Program-made: the position numbers and the translations under genes
Assembly (NCBI RefSeq): GCF_003473485.1
Contig: NC_053042.1
Location: 1,438,501-1,502,500, forward strand
Direction: 5' to 3'
Length of the DNA: 64,000 nt
Origin: Medicago truncatula
Taxonomy: Eukaryota; Streptophyta; Magnoliopsida; Fabales; Fabaceae
Shown: one piece after another, positions 35,872 to 47,623 of the stretch
Layout of the letters: each line of letters opens with the position of its first letter
How positions within the stretch are numbered: position 1 is the stretch's first letter
The notes under the pieces: generated by a model
What the model saw: the letters and a program-made list of their open reading frames with translations, nothing else
The model's database searches: none
Told to the model about the DNA's origin: nothing

Positions 35872-36045
35872 ATGGAAGACTCTATTACGGTAATTTTGCA
35901 TCACGGTGGTTGTTTAGAGCGAGATGAGTACCGGAGGCTACAATACGTCGATGGTGAGTTTTGTGTTTGGGAGAAAATGGATGTTGATCAGTTATGCTTG
36001 TGGGACATTGAGAAGATGGCGAAACGTTGCAGAGGATTACATTGA
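35872..36045 (+). pseudogene. PB1-like domain fragment of a MULE transposase
   Basis: A 57-residue frame follows a possible splice acceptor (attcgcag, then ATG). It reads MEDSITVILHHGGCLERDEY and later YVDGEFCVWEKMDVDQLCLW. The HHGG, Y(V)DG and aromatic WD-type positions resemble the N-terminal PB1-like domain of plant Mutator-family transposases. The frame stops after this domain, with no catalytic part, so it is a truncated fragment. Confidence 0.5.
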
Positions 36046-36182
36046 TCTCTGTTATGATAATTCAAGGACCAATTTGATGGTATTTTCATTAATTTGAGGA
36101 TCGAAATGATGGATATGATTATAATTCAAGGACCAATGTGATTGAATTTTTTTTGACATCAAATAACCATTGTTAAACAAAC

Positions 36183-36359
36183 CTTATGCAGAGGGCAAGC
36201 ATAGAAAGGCCTTCCTGGGTTATTGACAGTGTTTGCTCTTCTTACAACACAAATTCTAGGACACCAACATTGAAGCTCTCTCACATCATCATTGTACATA
36301 GAGCTTGAAGATGAATACCGGTTGTTGTAGTTGTTTTTGCCCATCCGCGCACCACCCAT
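36183..36359 (-). pseudogene. GRF-type zinc-finger fragment
   Basis: The minus-strand frame contains ELQCWCPRICVVRRANTVNN and then PGRPFYACPLHK, the first half of a GRF zinc finger (CxC, NPGRxFYxC). It ends at a plausible splice donor (aag then gtttgt). The second half, which normally holds the last cysteine and FxW, is not found beyond the donor. It was probably captured by the Mutator-like element. Confidence 0.65.
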
Positions 36360-38284
36360 CAATTCTAAACACTGAATCTACAAGTGGGGAAGAAATTTCG
36401 AATTTAATCAAAAAAATTAGGGTTCTAAGTTTTTTGAATTGGGGAAGAAATTTTACATCAATTTATGGAAGAAATTTTGGGGATTTTGAACTCTATGTAA
36501 GGAATTATAACATTAGGGTTCCAAATTTATATATTTGGGGAAGAAATAGTCCTTAATGAGGAAGTGGAGAAAGAGCCGTTACTCACAAAGAAGGAAAAGA
36601 GCCGTTGCCAATTTTCTGAAAATCCATCAATTTGGTCCTTGGAATTTTGTGTAAATCCATCAATTTCGTCCTTCAAAATTTTGTGTAAATCAATCAGTTT
36701 GGTCCCTGCTTGCGTGGCATCTGACGTGGTAAGCTTTGTCAGAGGTTAACGTGACACGTCACCTCCGTTAACAGACCAAATTAACGGAGGGACTAATTTG
36801 ATTGACATTTTGTAAATTCAGGGACTAATTTGATATTTTGAAAAATTCAGGGACAAAATTGGCCGATTTTTCAAAATTTAAGGACTATTTTGAGGTATTA
36901 GTCTTTAAAAAACACTAAATTACTACTTTTACTTCTAAAACAACATAATATACTAATTACCAAAATAACTCTACATAACAAATTCAAAACTAAAGGGGGC
37001 ACTAAATCAAGCTTAGTAGTGGTAAATAACACACCTTTTCAGGCATTATCAACGGTGTCAGTGGTTGTTAAGAAGACTATGAAGCTTTTAGTGAAAGAAA
37101 GGCTTATGGAGGAAAATTATGAATATGCATGATGTCTGGAGACACATTAGTTCATTCCATTTTCGAAAAACTTTTGTTTCTTTGTTTGTGTCTTTTATGT
37201 TAAAATCATGCAATATTAAACCTTTCTTTTAAATGATTTTATTTAAAATGTTTTCAAAATATTTTATGAAGTGCTTTGTGATCATTTTCACTTATTTATA
37301 CTTTTATGTGGCATCACTATTCAATGATATTTTGAATAGTGACTTAAAAACTCTTCATCAATCATTTTAATACACTCTAACTCTAAGTTGGGACGACAAC
37401 ATGGGTCAACCCACCCCGTTTAGACTCGATTCGCTATCAGCCCACCAAAACAGGGAGGGTGGGGCAGGCCAACTTAAGGCGGTGGGCTCAAACCCACACC
37501 CCACCCCGCAAAGAGGCAGATTAGCGTGTTGGTCCATCTAACAACTTTTTTTCAAGTTCCTATTTTTTGTGATAAATGTTTTTAAAAAACAAGTTTAAAT
37601 ATGTTTTTAGTCCTTGAAAAATCACGAGTTTTCAAGTTTAGTCTCTATAAAATTTTTAAGTAATTTTAATCCTCCATAATATTGTAGTTTTTAAGAATAG
37701 TCCATGTTTTTAATACTTTTTTTTTTTTTTTTACAGAAAATGGATATTTTTAGTCCTTCATAATAGTCCCTATGATTTTTTTTTTTTTTGAGAAAAGTCT
37801 CTATGAAATATAAATAGCGACTAAAAGTGAATGGATTTTTTTTAGAGACTAAACTTAAAAGCCTATAATTTTGTTTGGGCTACAAACTTAATTAACCCAA
37901 AAAATAATATAATATTGTTATAAAAAGCAATTTTTATTTTCTCATAATCATTTTATTCCCATTCTAATCTCGTTTAAAGAGAAAAACAATTGTCTAATAA
38001 TGAATTGTTCAATGGTTTCGTGCCTTAAAGAATTGTCCAATTATTTTTAGGGGAAAAGTCTTACAAATTGGGTCACTTACAATTTATTAGTATAATAAAA
38101 GTTAAATAAATATATTTTAACGAGCATGCAAGCCACGACCCGCTTTTTCAGGGGTTAAATGGGGCAGGCAAATCTGGATGGTTAAAGACTAAATCATTTA
38201 TGTAAAATGCTAATGAGTGCCGCAAGGGCACTGTTTAAGAATAAATATAGTTAATGACTTTTTTATTTTTATTTTTAAGAAACT

Positions 38285-38395
38285 AAATTAACTCACTTAA
38301 ATTGACATAAGGGGAATCGACCCTAAAACTTTGAGGAGGAGCATATTTTCAGATCTTAAGTCAATACCACTTAACCAACCCTAGCGGGTTTTAGT
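38285..38395 (-). mobile_element. tRNA-related SINE, uninterrupted copy
   Basis: On the minus strand it reads gggttggttaagtggtattg, then ctcctcctcaaagttttagg and gtcgattcccc. These are an A-box-like and a B-box-like stretch in SINE order. It is the same family as the split copy at 1640-1925. Confidence 0.55.
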
Positions 38396-38652
38396 TAATG
38401 ACTTATTAAATTTCAATGATCTATATTATTGAGCCTTTACTTCGATCTATTTGATGTTTTAGTTTTTATTTTCTACAATAATACTTCTTATCGTCGCTTC
38501 TAAAGTTCTTTGAAGAGAATTGTGGATGATTAAATTATCTTAGAGAAATAAATCGATAAAAGGATAAGAATTAGAAGACTAAACTAGAAGTTCATCAATT
38601 CTTGAAATTAAGTTTAGGAGCACATCTTAAAAGCTGAATATGGTTTAGATTA

Positions 38653-38831
38653 ATGCTATCAAGACTCTCTTTTCACCATTGTCTCTAACACTCACTCATT
38701 TATTGACTTAAATCAAGGTAGGTCTCAAACTTTAGAAACGAGTCTCACTTAAAGTGGTGAAACTATATTGATGAATCAAATGAGAGAGCGAGTGTTAGAG
38801 ATAGTGTTAAAAAAGTGTGTTTATACTATCA
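38653..38831. mobile_element. MITE, aacactcac family
   Basis: The left arm (actctcttttcaccattgtc, then tctaacactcactcat) pairs with the right arm (atgagagagcgagtgttaga, then gatagtgtt). A relative lies at 61075-61262. Confidence 0.55.
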
Positions 38832-41671
38832 CAACATCTTTTAACTAACAATGATACAAATAGAAATTTGTTAAACATCAATGACCTATATTTTCGATGT
38901 TTTGTACTAATATGTTTTGAGTGTGAAGGTAAAGATCATGAGAAATTCAAATTTATTTTTTTTGGTAAATTTGGATAACTTTGCTAAGGGAATAATAATA
39001 TGATGAAATTGTTTGTTGTATTATGGACAAGTCCTATAAGATTGTACAAGGACCCATGTGGTCTTACACACAATTGTTCAAAGTGTACTTTATTGTTAAT
39101 GAGTGTTGAATTTAATAATTTTGTTATAATATTAACCATTTTGAACTATCAAATAGAACAAAAAGGTTTTTGATTGATTTTTTTTTTTTTATCACAGAAT
39201 AGTGACAGTAAAAATTAACTTAAAATTTATAACATGAGAGAAGTATCAGCAATGAATTTTTCAAAGATTCTAACTCTTAGATATTAATCTGATCTTAGTT
39301 ATTGAATTTCTTCACTGAATTGTTGCCGGATTTTCTCCAATGATATAGTCCTAATTTGCTTAGTGACAAAACGTTTAATCTTAGTTTAACCATAACCTCT
39401 TTGCAAATTTTAAAACAAGATCAAGCGAATACAAATAGAAACTTTAACCGATTTCATGCAAGGTCGTTTCTAAGAATTCAATGGCCTATAAAGAACCTAC
39501 AATTTAGGTCATAAATAATGAGTGTATAAAAAAAAAAAAAAATTCAAAATGGAATGATTGAATTCTTTATTGTTTTTTACGATTTACTTTTTTATGTTAT
39601 AAAATGTTAACATTATTATTTGTTATTACTTTTTTTTTTTTTTTTACAGAATTTGATACACATTCATTAAAAAAAAAACAAAATAATTCATGACAATCAT
39701 CTTCATATTCAACAAAAAAACCTAGAAAACTCATTCAAAAATCCATAAAAGATCAAATTTCTCTAAATCACAAACACCAATCCACAATCTCATTTCTCTT
39801 TGATGACATTGAATTCCTTGAATCTGATTTAAATCAACATCATACTCATAATTCGTTGAATATTCTCTTAATCAAATTGCTCCTTGGAGATTTGAGGTTA
39901 ATTCGTTGGTGCGTGAGTTTAACAAAAGTCTCTTCGTTTCAATTGTGCAATGATTCATTTAGGTCTTGTAATGATTTACTTAGATATGTTAAACATGCTT
40001 CCTACATCCATCTATTTCCCCAAATAAACAACCTTTCATTCCGATTTTTTTTGTTCCTTCCTTTTAAACATCTAGTTCTATTTTATCTTGCTCATTTTCA
40101 ACGCATATAAATGTTTGGTGGGTTGTGGTTGTGTGTCAGGAAGAGTTTTTTGGGTTTTGCGATGAAGAAATGACTTCTTGGGATGAAGATTTGAGTTTAT
40201 TTCAATGAAGATATGTGTTTTGTTGTGCGAAAAAAGATAACATCGTTAACATTTTATACCATACAAGATCAAATTAGGGGAAAAAAGATAATTCAAGGAT
40301 TAAAGAATTACCTGAAATTAAGTTAAGGGGCCACAAATATAATTTAAAGAAGTTAGAAATTATGAATAAGAGGAGGACAATGCATAGCCGAACATAAAAT
40401 AATTGAATTGAAATTGATTAAAAAGATATCATCATTTTCCAAATTCAGAAATTATTTTTCCATTGCAATGAACTCTGGTGGCATAACAAACTATTATTGG
40501 ACAGTTAAGTATATGAAAATGTAACCATTTTTACAACAATAAAAAATCTGTTTATAATTAGGCCTTAACATTGAAATGCTAAGCCAATGTATTGGCATGT
40601 ACCTAATTTATAATTAACTAACCAAATAGGGTTTGTCACTTATATATATACATGTAGCATGCATGTGTCTTGTTGGATATGATTCCCAAATAACCGTTAT
40701 TGGCAACTATCATTGAACAAAGTATATTGTACTCGCCTTGGGTTTATGGCTTCAAACTAAATAACTTTCGCATAAGTGATTGTACGTACAATCCACCCTT
40801 CTTGTTCACATTTCCAACTCTTCTTTGGTACATTCATTGACTTTGTACAATCCACTCTTAGCTAATTTTTGCATGACTCTCTTACATCAAACAAACTAGT
40901 TTTCCCAGTTTGAATTACAATTTCACAACAACATGATTGAATGTTCTCAAGCTTAAGTGCTTGTGTCTCTTGAGATAGCATTAATACAACTCAACATTAT
41001 CTGACAAGCGCGGCCCGATATGTAATATTATCTGACAAACGCGACACAATAAACAATATTGATCCTGGTCATACAAAAAGGATCACGATTCGTGAATCGA
41101 TACCTTATATAAACACTCTTAACAAAAACATGATACATTAAACTACGACATAAACATCGTAAACATCAAATTGAGATTCATCTGATAATCGATTAAATGA
41201 CACAAATTTATATGAAGCAACCGAAGAATATTAAAGATTGCAATGATTGTATTATTAAACATAAATAATATACATTCAACTCAACATTGTAAATTAATTT
41301 TACTAGAAAAATATAACACACAATTATCCAATTCAATTGAACAAATTACAGAAAATAAAAAGAGAAAGAGGGAAAACTGAAATATTTTAGTAAGAAAGAG
41401 AAGACCTATGAAAAATAAAATTGTAATAAAAAAAACAAAAAATAAGAAACAAAAGAAAGGAACAAGAAAGAAACACTCTTAGCAGAGATCGAGCTTATTA
41501 TACACGAAGAAGCAGAGACCAAAATTTTCATACAAAAATTTCACAGAAAATAAAAATTAAATAAAAAAAGAAAATAGAGAGAGAGAAAAAAATCGAAGAA
41601 GCTTCGAAGATTCGAAATCAGCAAGTGAAGAAGTTCGAGATTTCAATTCAATTTTTCTGAACTTCGCCAAG

Positions 41672-42344
41672 GTTAGTGTTCAATTCAATGTATAGTTTAT
41701 ACTCTTCAATTTTGCTTCATTTCATTGAAATTGCATAATTTCGTAATTTCCCCTTTTTTCTGAAGAAAAAAAAAAGATTTTTTTTTTCTGATTTTTTTTT
41801 TTGCTAAATTTTGTTGAATTCAGTGATCTCGGAATTATTCAAAGTTTGGAGCTTTTGGGGTTTCACGAAGCAATGAGGTTTTTGAAATTGGTGCAAGTGA
41901 TGTAATGTTCGCTGAAACGCAAGCTTAGATTTTTTGAAGCTTTGGTTTGATTTTTCGAACTTAGGGTTTTGATTTGGTGTGTAATTTGTTGAATTGGCTT
42001 TGAATTAAGGGGTTTTGTGATCTGGGTTAGTGTGATTTTTTTGGGGTTTGATTTTTAGGGTTTTGTGGTTTGGGGGAAATTGAGATTTGGTGTTGCATTG
42101 TGTTTGAAATTGGGGCATAAGGGTGGCTTTATTCATGTTCAAAATTGGTTCTTTAGGTTGGGTTACTGTTATTAGAATGATTTGTGTGTATTTTGGTAGT
42201 TTGTATTTGCAGAGTTTATGGTGGTTGATTTGTTTTCAGTCATGTAGGAGAGGGTAATTTTTGGGTTATTTGGAAGTGTAATTGGAATAAATTGAGGTTT
42301 TTGGTGTGTGGGTTGTTTTTTGATTTTGTTGGAATTTGTATGAG
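41672..42344 (+). other. Putative leader intron of ADA1 copy B
   Basis: A donor (ttcgccaag then gttagt) and an acceptor (tttgtatgag then aaATG) frame a T-rich sequence between the purine-rich leader (41560-41671) and the start codon. Copy A has the same kind of acceptor two bases before its ATG. Not confirmed by transcripts. Confidence 0.45.
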
Positions 42345-42346
42345 AA

Positions 42347-43609
42347 ATGCAACCCCAACAGAGCTCGAGAATTGATTTGGGCGAGTTGAAAGTACAGATT
42401 GTAAAGAAGATTGGACCGGATAAGTCGAAGCGATACTTTTATTACCTTAACAGGTTTTTGAGTCAGAAGTTGAGTAAGAGTGAGTTTGATAAGTTATGTT
42501 TTCGGGTACTCGGGAGGGAGAATCTTCCGTTACACAATCATTTTATAAAGTCGATTTTGAAGAATGCCTTGCAAGCCAAGACCCCACCGACAGTTCATCC
42601 ATCGGATTCGTCCAAATCAGGAGCACGTGTTACTAATTTGTCGCCTGGTGGAGAAGATGGGCATGAACAGAGTGCTGCCAGCTTTCAAAATCACAACGCT
42701 TCCATTTGGACCAATGGAGTTTTGCCTGTGTCCCCACGCAAGTTACGGTCTGGAATGCGTGATCGCAAGCTTAAAGACAGACCGAGTCCACTTGGACCAA
42801 ATGGTAAAGTTGATTCTGTTGCTCATCAATATACAGCGACAGAAGACAGTGGTAGTAAGGTTGACATGGAGAATGGAACTCTTACTCCATGTGATTATCA
42901 GCGACCAACTCAGCATCTTCAAGTAGTTTCTGAGCTACCTGAGATTGTTATGGGTGATGGTATGCAGGGAATTTCAGAAAATCAAAGAATACGTGGCAAA
43001 GGGCTGACTGAAAGATCAACCGTGGAAGATGGAGAGGAGGCCGAGCAATTAAACCGCCTCAATTTCGCCAGAAATCCATTGATAGCACCACTGGGGATTC
43101 CTTACTGCTCTGCAAGTGTGGGTGGGGCCCGGAAAGCATTGCCGGTGAATAGCGCTGGTGATTTTGTTAGTTGTAGTGACAGTGGTAGATTATCTGATAC
43201 AGATACGCTGAGAAGACGCATGGAGCAGATTGCAATGGTACAGGGTCTTGGAGGTGTTTCTCCAGAATGTGCAAGTGTGTTGAATAGCGTGTTGGATGTA
43301 TACTTGAAACGATTGATCAAGTCTAGTGTTGATTTAGTGGGAGCTAGATCTGCAAATGAGCCGACAACAACAAAGTTCCCAGTCTCAAAGCCGCAAATTC
43401 CGGGGAAACTCATCAATGGCATGTTGCCAAATCATCATTTACATGTGCAGAGTGCTGGTAGGTTGGCTGAATCTGAACCCGAACACAGATCTCAGTTCTC
43501 GGTATCTTTGCATGATTTTAAAGTTGCGATGGAGCTAAATCCAAAGCAACTTGGAGAAGATTGGCCACTGCAATCGGAGAAAATTTCGATGCAATCTTTT
43601 GAGAAATAA
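42347..43609 (+). CDS. ADA1: SAGA complex subunit ADA1 homologue, copy B
   Basis: One coding exon encodes 420 residues, the same length as copy A although the two carry compensating 2-residue indels (around 110 and around 345). The SAGA-Tad1 region (IDLGELKVQIVKKIG, then KRYFYYLNRFLSQKLSK) and the C-terminal block (DTLRRRMEQIAMVQGL, then VLDVYLKRLIKSS) are intact. The frame is undamaged and the differences from copy A look tolerated, so both copies are probably functional. Role as for copy A: a structural subunit of the nuclear SAGA coactivator. Arabidopsis also has two ADA1 genes, but here the two copies are close neighbours in opposite orientation. Confidence 0.87.
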   Translation: MQPQQSSRIDLGELKVQIVKKIGPDKSKRYFYYLNRFLSQKLSKSEFDKLCFRVLGRENLPLHNHFIKSILKNALQAKTPPTVHPSDSSKSGARVTNLSPGGEDGHEQSAASFQNHNASIWTNGVLPVSPRKLRSGMRDRKLKDRPSPLGPNGKVDSVAHQYTATEDSGSKVDMENGTLTPCDYQRPTQHLQVVSELPEIVMGDGMQGISENQRIRGKGLTERSTVEDGEEAEQLNRLNFARNPLIAPLGIPYCSASVGGARKALPVNSAGDFVSCSDSGRLSDTDTLRRRMEQIAMVQGLGGVSPECASVLNSVLDVYLKRLIKSSVDLVGARSANEPTTTKFPVSKPQIPGKLINGMLPNHHLHVQSAGRLAESEPEHRSQFSVSLHDFKVAMELNPKQLGEDWPLQSEKISMQSFEK

Positions 43610-44537
43610 CAGATCAGTTAAGATTTTTTTTTCTTTTTCATAAGCAAAGATGGATCTGGATCTGATGGCTCACCAGTACTTGATGATTATCTGTGTACTT
43701 GACTCTGATCTTATTATGAGGACGAACCAGATGACTCCCAAACGGGAATTTCTAGCCCTTCCAGGATCAAATGCTGGTTTCGAGCTTTCAAATGTTTTAC
43801 ATCCGCGATATGCAGATCATGGATGTAACCGATATATATTTAACTGCAACCAAGGGTATTATCAAATGAAGCCCAGGATTGGTTGCACTGTTGTATGTTA
43901 GCATTGATATTGGCTGTATTGTTGCTATTGCAAAAGATCTCAAGGCTTTTGTTTGCATTACTGCCAATGACCAGACATAGAAAAAGTTTTGCAGGGATAC
44001 TATTGTGTAGCTGGGATCAAGGGACTGTGACATGTATAAGAGCTGAAGGGTTGCTCTGTATGTAATTTTAGAATATGATGATTAATTGAAATTCGATATT
44101 AATAACAAGTCAAGATCTATTGAATCCTTGATGATATTGATATCAGTTTTATGGTTGAATTCCATGGCCCCAAGTTAGAACAATATCTGTAGTTTTTTTT
44201 TTTACTTTATTCATAATGTAGATCTGTAAGTTAATGTCTCTTCTAGTTCAAATAGCTTTGGTGACAATAAATGAATTTCTTGTCATATATTGTACCATTA
44301 AATTTTGGTATCAATTTAATATACAATATGCAGTCTTTATTTTTTTGTTTCTGGTAAGTGAATATTGTGATATCTTACTGTTTGAGATTTCGTTAGTTTT
44401 ATCACTTGTGGCGTCTGTTATCAGGGAAAAAAATTACTGCTTTTGGAATTATGGCAAGAGTAAGTACTTTTGAAACTTTTGATTTGATGCCTATATTCAA
44501 TTCCATTAACTAATTAGAAAATATCATGCACACACAC

Positions 44538-44664
44538 CTGATATGTATCAAGCCAGAGAATGAGGTAAACAGTTATTTTTGAAATTTTGACCATTTGTAC
44601 CATCAATGTAATATTGAATGTTCAGTAATAGCTTCTTTCACTCTCTGGCTTGATATGCTTTCAG
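44538..44664 (+). ncRNA. Candidate hairpin (miRNA-precursor-like or small foldback)
   Basis: The left arm ctgatatgtatcaagccaga pairs with the right arm tctggcttgatatgctttcag. The perfect core is 14 bp (tatcaagccagaga against tctctggcttgata), and weaker pairing on both sides extends it to about 40 bp. The loop is about 45 bases. It lies about 0.9 kb downstream of ADA1 copy B and within sequence absent from arm A. It matches no miRNA that I recall, so function is open. Confidence 0.35.
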
Positions 44665-47146
44665 TAAGTATATATTGTTGACTCAGAATTCAAGATATAG
44701 TAAAAAAACACAGTATTGTTGAGAATATGGCTAACAAGTTAGTAATACAGTAGTAGTCTGATATTTTGAACCTGTTGCTGAGAGTCATTATGCAATCATC
44801 AACCAATCAATCATGAGGTTTTGTGAGACATTCATTTATCTGTTATAAGTTGATCACTGAAAGGTTTTAACATATTTGCTTTTAGTAAGGTTCCAAAATA
44901 TGCTATACTGTAGTATAATTGCATAAAACATAGCGAGAGACATTAAAATAAGAACTGCTATGTGCAATGCTTGCATGCTATTTATAAAGTTATAAAAATG
45001 AAACATTATTTTGATATTTTGATTATTTCTTTCACAAATTTTGAAAATATGAAATATAGGGAAAGCAAGCTGACTGAACCATTGTCTGAACATTCAGATT
45101 TCACATTGTACCTGCAAGGACATGGTCTGAACCAAATGTTGAATATATTCATTTTAATAGTATATACTTCCAAGGCCATGTCCGTATCTGAGTGGCTTTT
45201 ATGCTGACATCTTTCAGCAGGCACATCCAATTTTAGGTATCAAATAGAAGTTTTGATTGAAGGCATGAGCATGAGACTACTTTATTGGAGCAAAGAACTA
45301 GTTTAGTGCAGTAACTGCTGCAATAGTCAAAAGTTCTTCTGCTGCTGCTGCCATCTAATATCTATGGAAGATTGAGACAATAAGAAAAGTGGCTATTCTT
45401 TGCAAATGTTTAGAAAGTTCAGAAGTCTGAAATTTTTCTGCAAATGTGCTAAATTTGGTACTTTGATATACTATTGATTACTGAATTAATTGAAATGTTT
45501 AAATATTAAAAAGGCTACAAAGGACACTGTTCAAAGTACTAGCTGATTAGTGGTACAACTTTGTGATTATTACTACTGATTACTTACATATGTGATATGT
45601 GTAGCATTATCAAATTCATGGATATTAAGAACGAATAGGCTGAAAGAGCAAGGAGAAAAAAATTTGATTTTTTTTTTTATTTGAGCAGCACTTTTAATTA
45701 ATTCATCTCATGAATTAAGACTCACCTAATTTGACTCTCGATTCATTTAAATTCTATTGAATTTGATCCAGTTAAAGTTGAACTTTTTTTTTTTTGAAAG
45801 GAAGTTGAACTCATTTGTTGACAATTAAATGTGTAAAAAAACATACATAATAATTAGAAACAGTGTAGTATGGTAATGATCTTCTAACACACAGGAATTA
45901 ATTAAATAAATAATAATTACTACAATCACAATGTTTTAAGTCCACATGCAAGCTTCTCTCAATGGTGTCTCATATAAGCATGCTACGTAAGAAATCCTAT
46001 TTCTTTTGGGTAGATTGACATAATGACTGTAGTTATTGAAAACTTACACATGATAAATTAGGGTTCGAATCCCTTTTATATATTATTATCTATAACATCA
46101 GTGTCAAAACAGACACTAACTTATACTCTTGTTGGTAAAAAACGATAAAATGGTAAAAACAATTAAGTGAGTGATAAGATTGAAAGAAAAAAAATGTTTA
46201 TCAAAGCACAATATTTTTTTTATATAAGGTCAAAATAAGGTTCTTTTATTGTTGTTTGTATTCATTTTAATGAGATTTATCTAATATTTTTATTGATGAT
46301 TTAAATAAAATGATAAAATAGTTTAAATGAATGGTAAAGATGGAAGAAAATATTCAACTAAAAATGCTATATCATCTTTATATATTGTTAATATATATTG
46401 TTATAGGTTCAATCCATTATCTTTTTGTGTTTTGTTTCTTCCTATTTTTAAGAGAATGGTTACATGTTTTATTAAATCAACTTGTTATTTTAATAATGAG
46501 TGGAGGGTAAAATCGACCAATAAAAGTCCAACCTCGAAAAATGATTTATTCCCTTTATATTTTCTTGACCAATAAAAATCAATCCATTATACCCTTATTT
46601 TAATCCATCAATAGATTTCTATTTTCTTGCACATATATTCTCTTTTCAATAAATTTAATAAGTTATTTTTCTCTCACAACAAACAGTTGTTAGTTTCTCT
46701 CTCTCTCCAACAAATTCCTTTTTATTTTGCACACAATTTAACTCTATTTCATAACAAACAAACAATAGTCAATAGTCTAAATATTGTATACATCATTTTT
46801 AATAATTATAAAAGCAAAATAAAATTTATTCTAACTTTTTTAATAATTGTTCTATTAACAATATTATTCATCTTATTTATAGAATATAATTTTTCATTGA
46901 CTATTATTATTGGTAACAAAAAACAAACTTTGTTAAAAAAACTTTGTTTAAAAAAAACAAACTTGAGTTTTCTAAATGGATAATTTTAATTAGTTTTATT
47001 GAAAAAGAGTATAATTGATAAATTATACAATTAATTATTTAAACGATAGTTAAATAGAATCAGTAAATCTATAATCAAACGACAATTAAAAATTAATGGA
47101 GATGATACTTAGGTAAATCTATTCTACTTAGATGATGGTTAGAATG

Positions 47147-47244
47147 TCCTCGTAAGTTTAACTCAGTTGATATGGACAATGCATAAAATATGTGAGGTCT
47201 AGGATTCAAATCCTGACCACCACAAAAAAAAAAAAAAAAAAAAA
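47147..47244 (+). mobile_element. tRNA-derived SINE with perfect 16-bp target duplication
   Basis: The element reads tcctcgtaagtttaactcag, then gattcaaatcctgaccacca and a run of about 20 A. It is flanked by gatgatggttagaatg at 47131-47146 and 47245-47260. The perfect duplication and long A tail suggest a recent insertion. It is related to the SINE at 1063-1144. Confidence 0.85.
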
Positions 47245-47623
47245 GATGATGGTTAGAATGGTACTGTCAGTATACTTCCTCTCCATGGTCCAATTACTTT
47301 GAGCCTTTGATTTAACAAAAATGACAACTTGTTTTGTTTGGTACATGTTATCAACGAAAAACTTATCAATTTTAATATAGAACATATTTTTTTAATAAAG
47401 AATGAACGTATTATTTTTCTATTGCTATTTTTTCTTAAATAAATGTAGTGTGACAATTTTTTAGGTATATACTTTAGTGATAGTACGATTGTTGCTGCGA
47501 TGATATAATTTAAGGGATTTTTAAAATTATTTTTAATATTATTTATTTGTTATTTAAATTATTGTAAAAAAACTTTATTGATAACTATGATATGTATCTC
47601 CCCTCAAAAACTATATGATATCT

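Larger units (their letters stand above)
35184..36903. mobile_element. Non-autonomous Mutator-like element (MULE) with gene fragments
   Basis: The left end actaatacctcacaatagtc matches the inverted right end (gactaatacctcaaaatagtc minus one base). Near-identity runs for about 55 bp (through ttgaaaaatcggccaattt) and weaker similarity for about 190 bp. The 11-bp sequence tttaaaaaaca flanks it on both sides (35173-35183 and 36904-36914); MULEs make duplications of 9-11 bp. Inside are a PB1-like fragment (+) and a GRF zinc-finger fragment (-). No transposase core is present. Confidence 0.8.
33926..41349. other. Spacer between the divergent ADA1 genes
   Basis: About 7.4 kb separates the two duplication arms. 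It contains a minisatellite (34217-34522), a Mutator-like element (35184-36903), a lone MITE end near 38215, a SINE (38285-38395), a MITE (38653-38831) and AT-rich filler. A GC-rich patch near 37395-37540 (ccaccccgtttagactcg) looks like a transposon remnant. No intact host gene was seen. Confidence 0.5.
41350..44830 (+). repeat. Inverted duplication arm B (contains ADA1 copy B)
   Basis: Counterpart of arm A in opposite orientation. Besides the gene, the 3' region is conserved (gtagatctgtaagttaatgt in B, gtagatctgtaagttacatg in A). Arm B has about 160 extra bases around 44500-44665 that are missing from arm A; these contain the hairpin at 44538-44664. Confidence 0.75.

Noticed and set aside
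44538-44664. Naming the hairpin as a known miRNA
   Set aside because: Neither arm resembles any conserved plant miRNA that I recall (for example miR156, 160, 166, 167, 171, 396); left unnamed.
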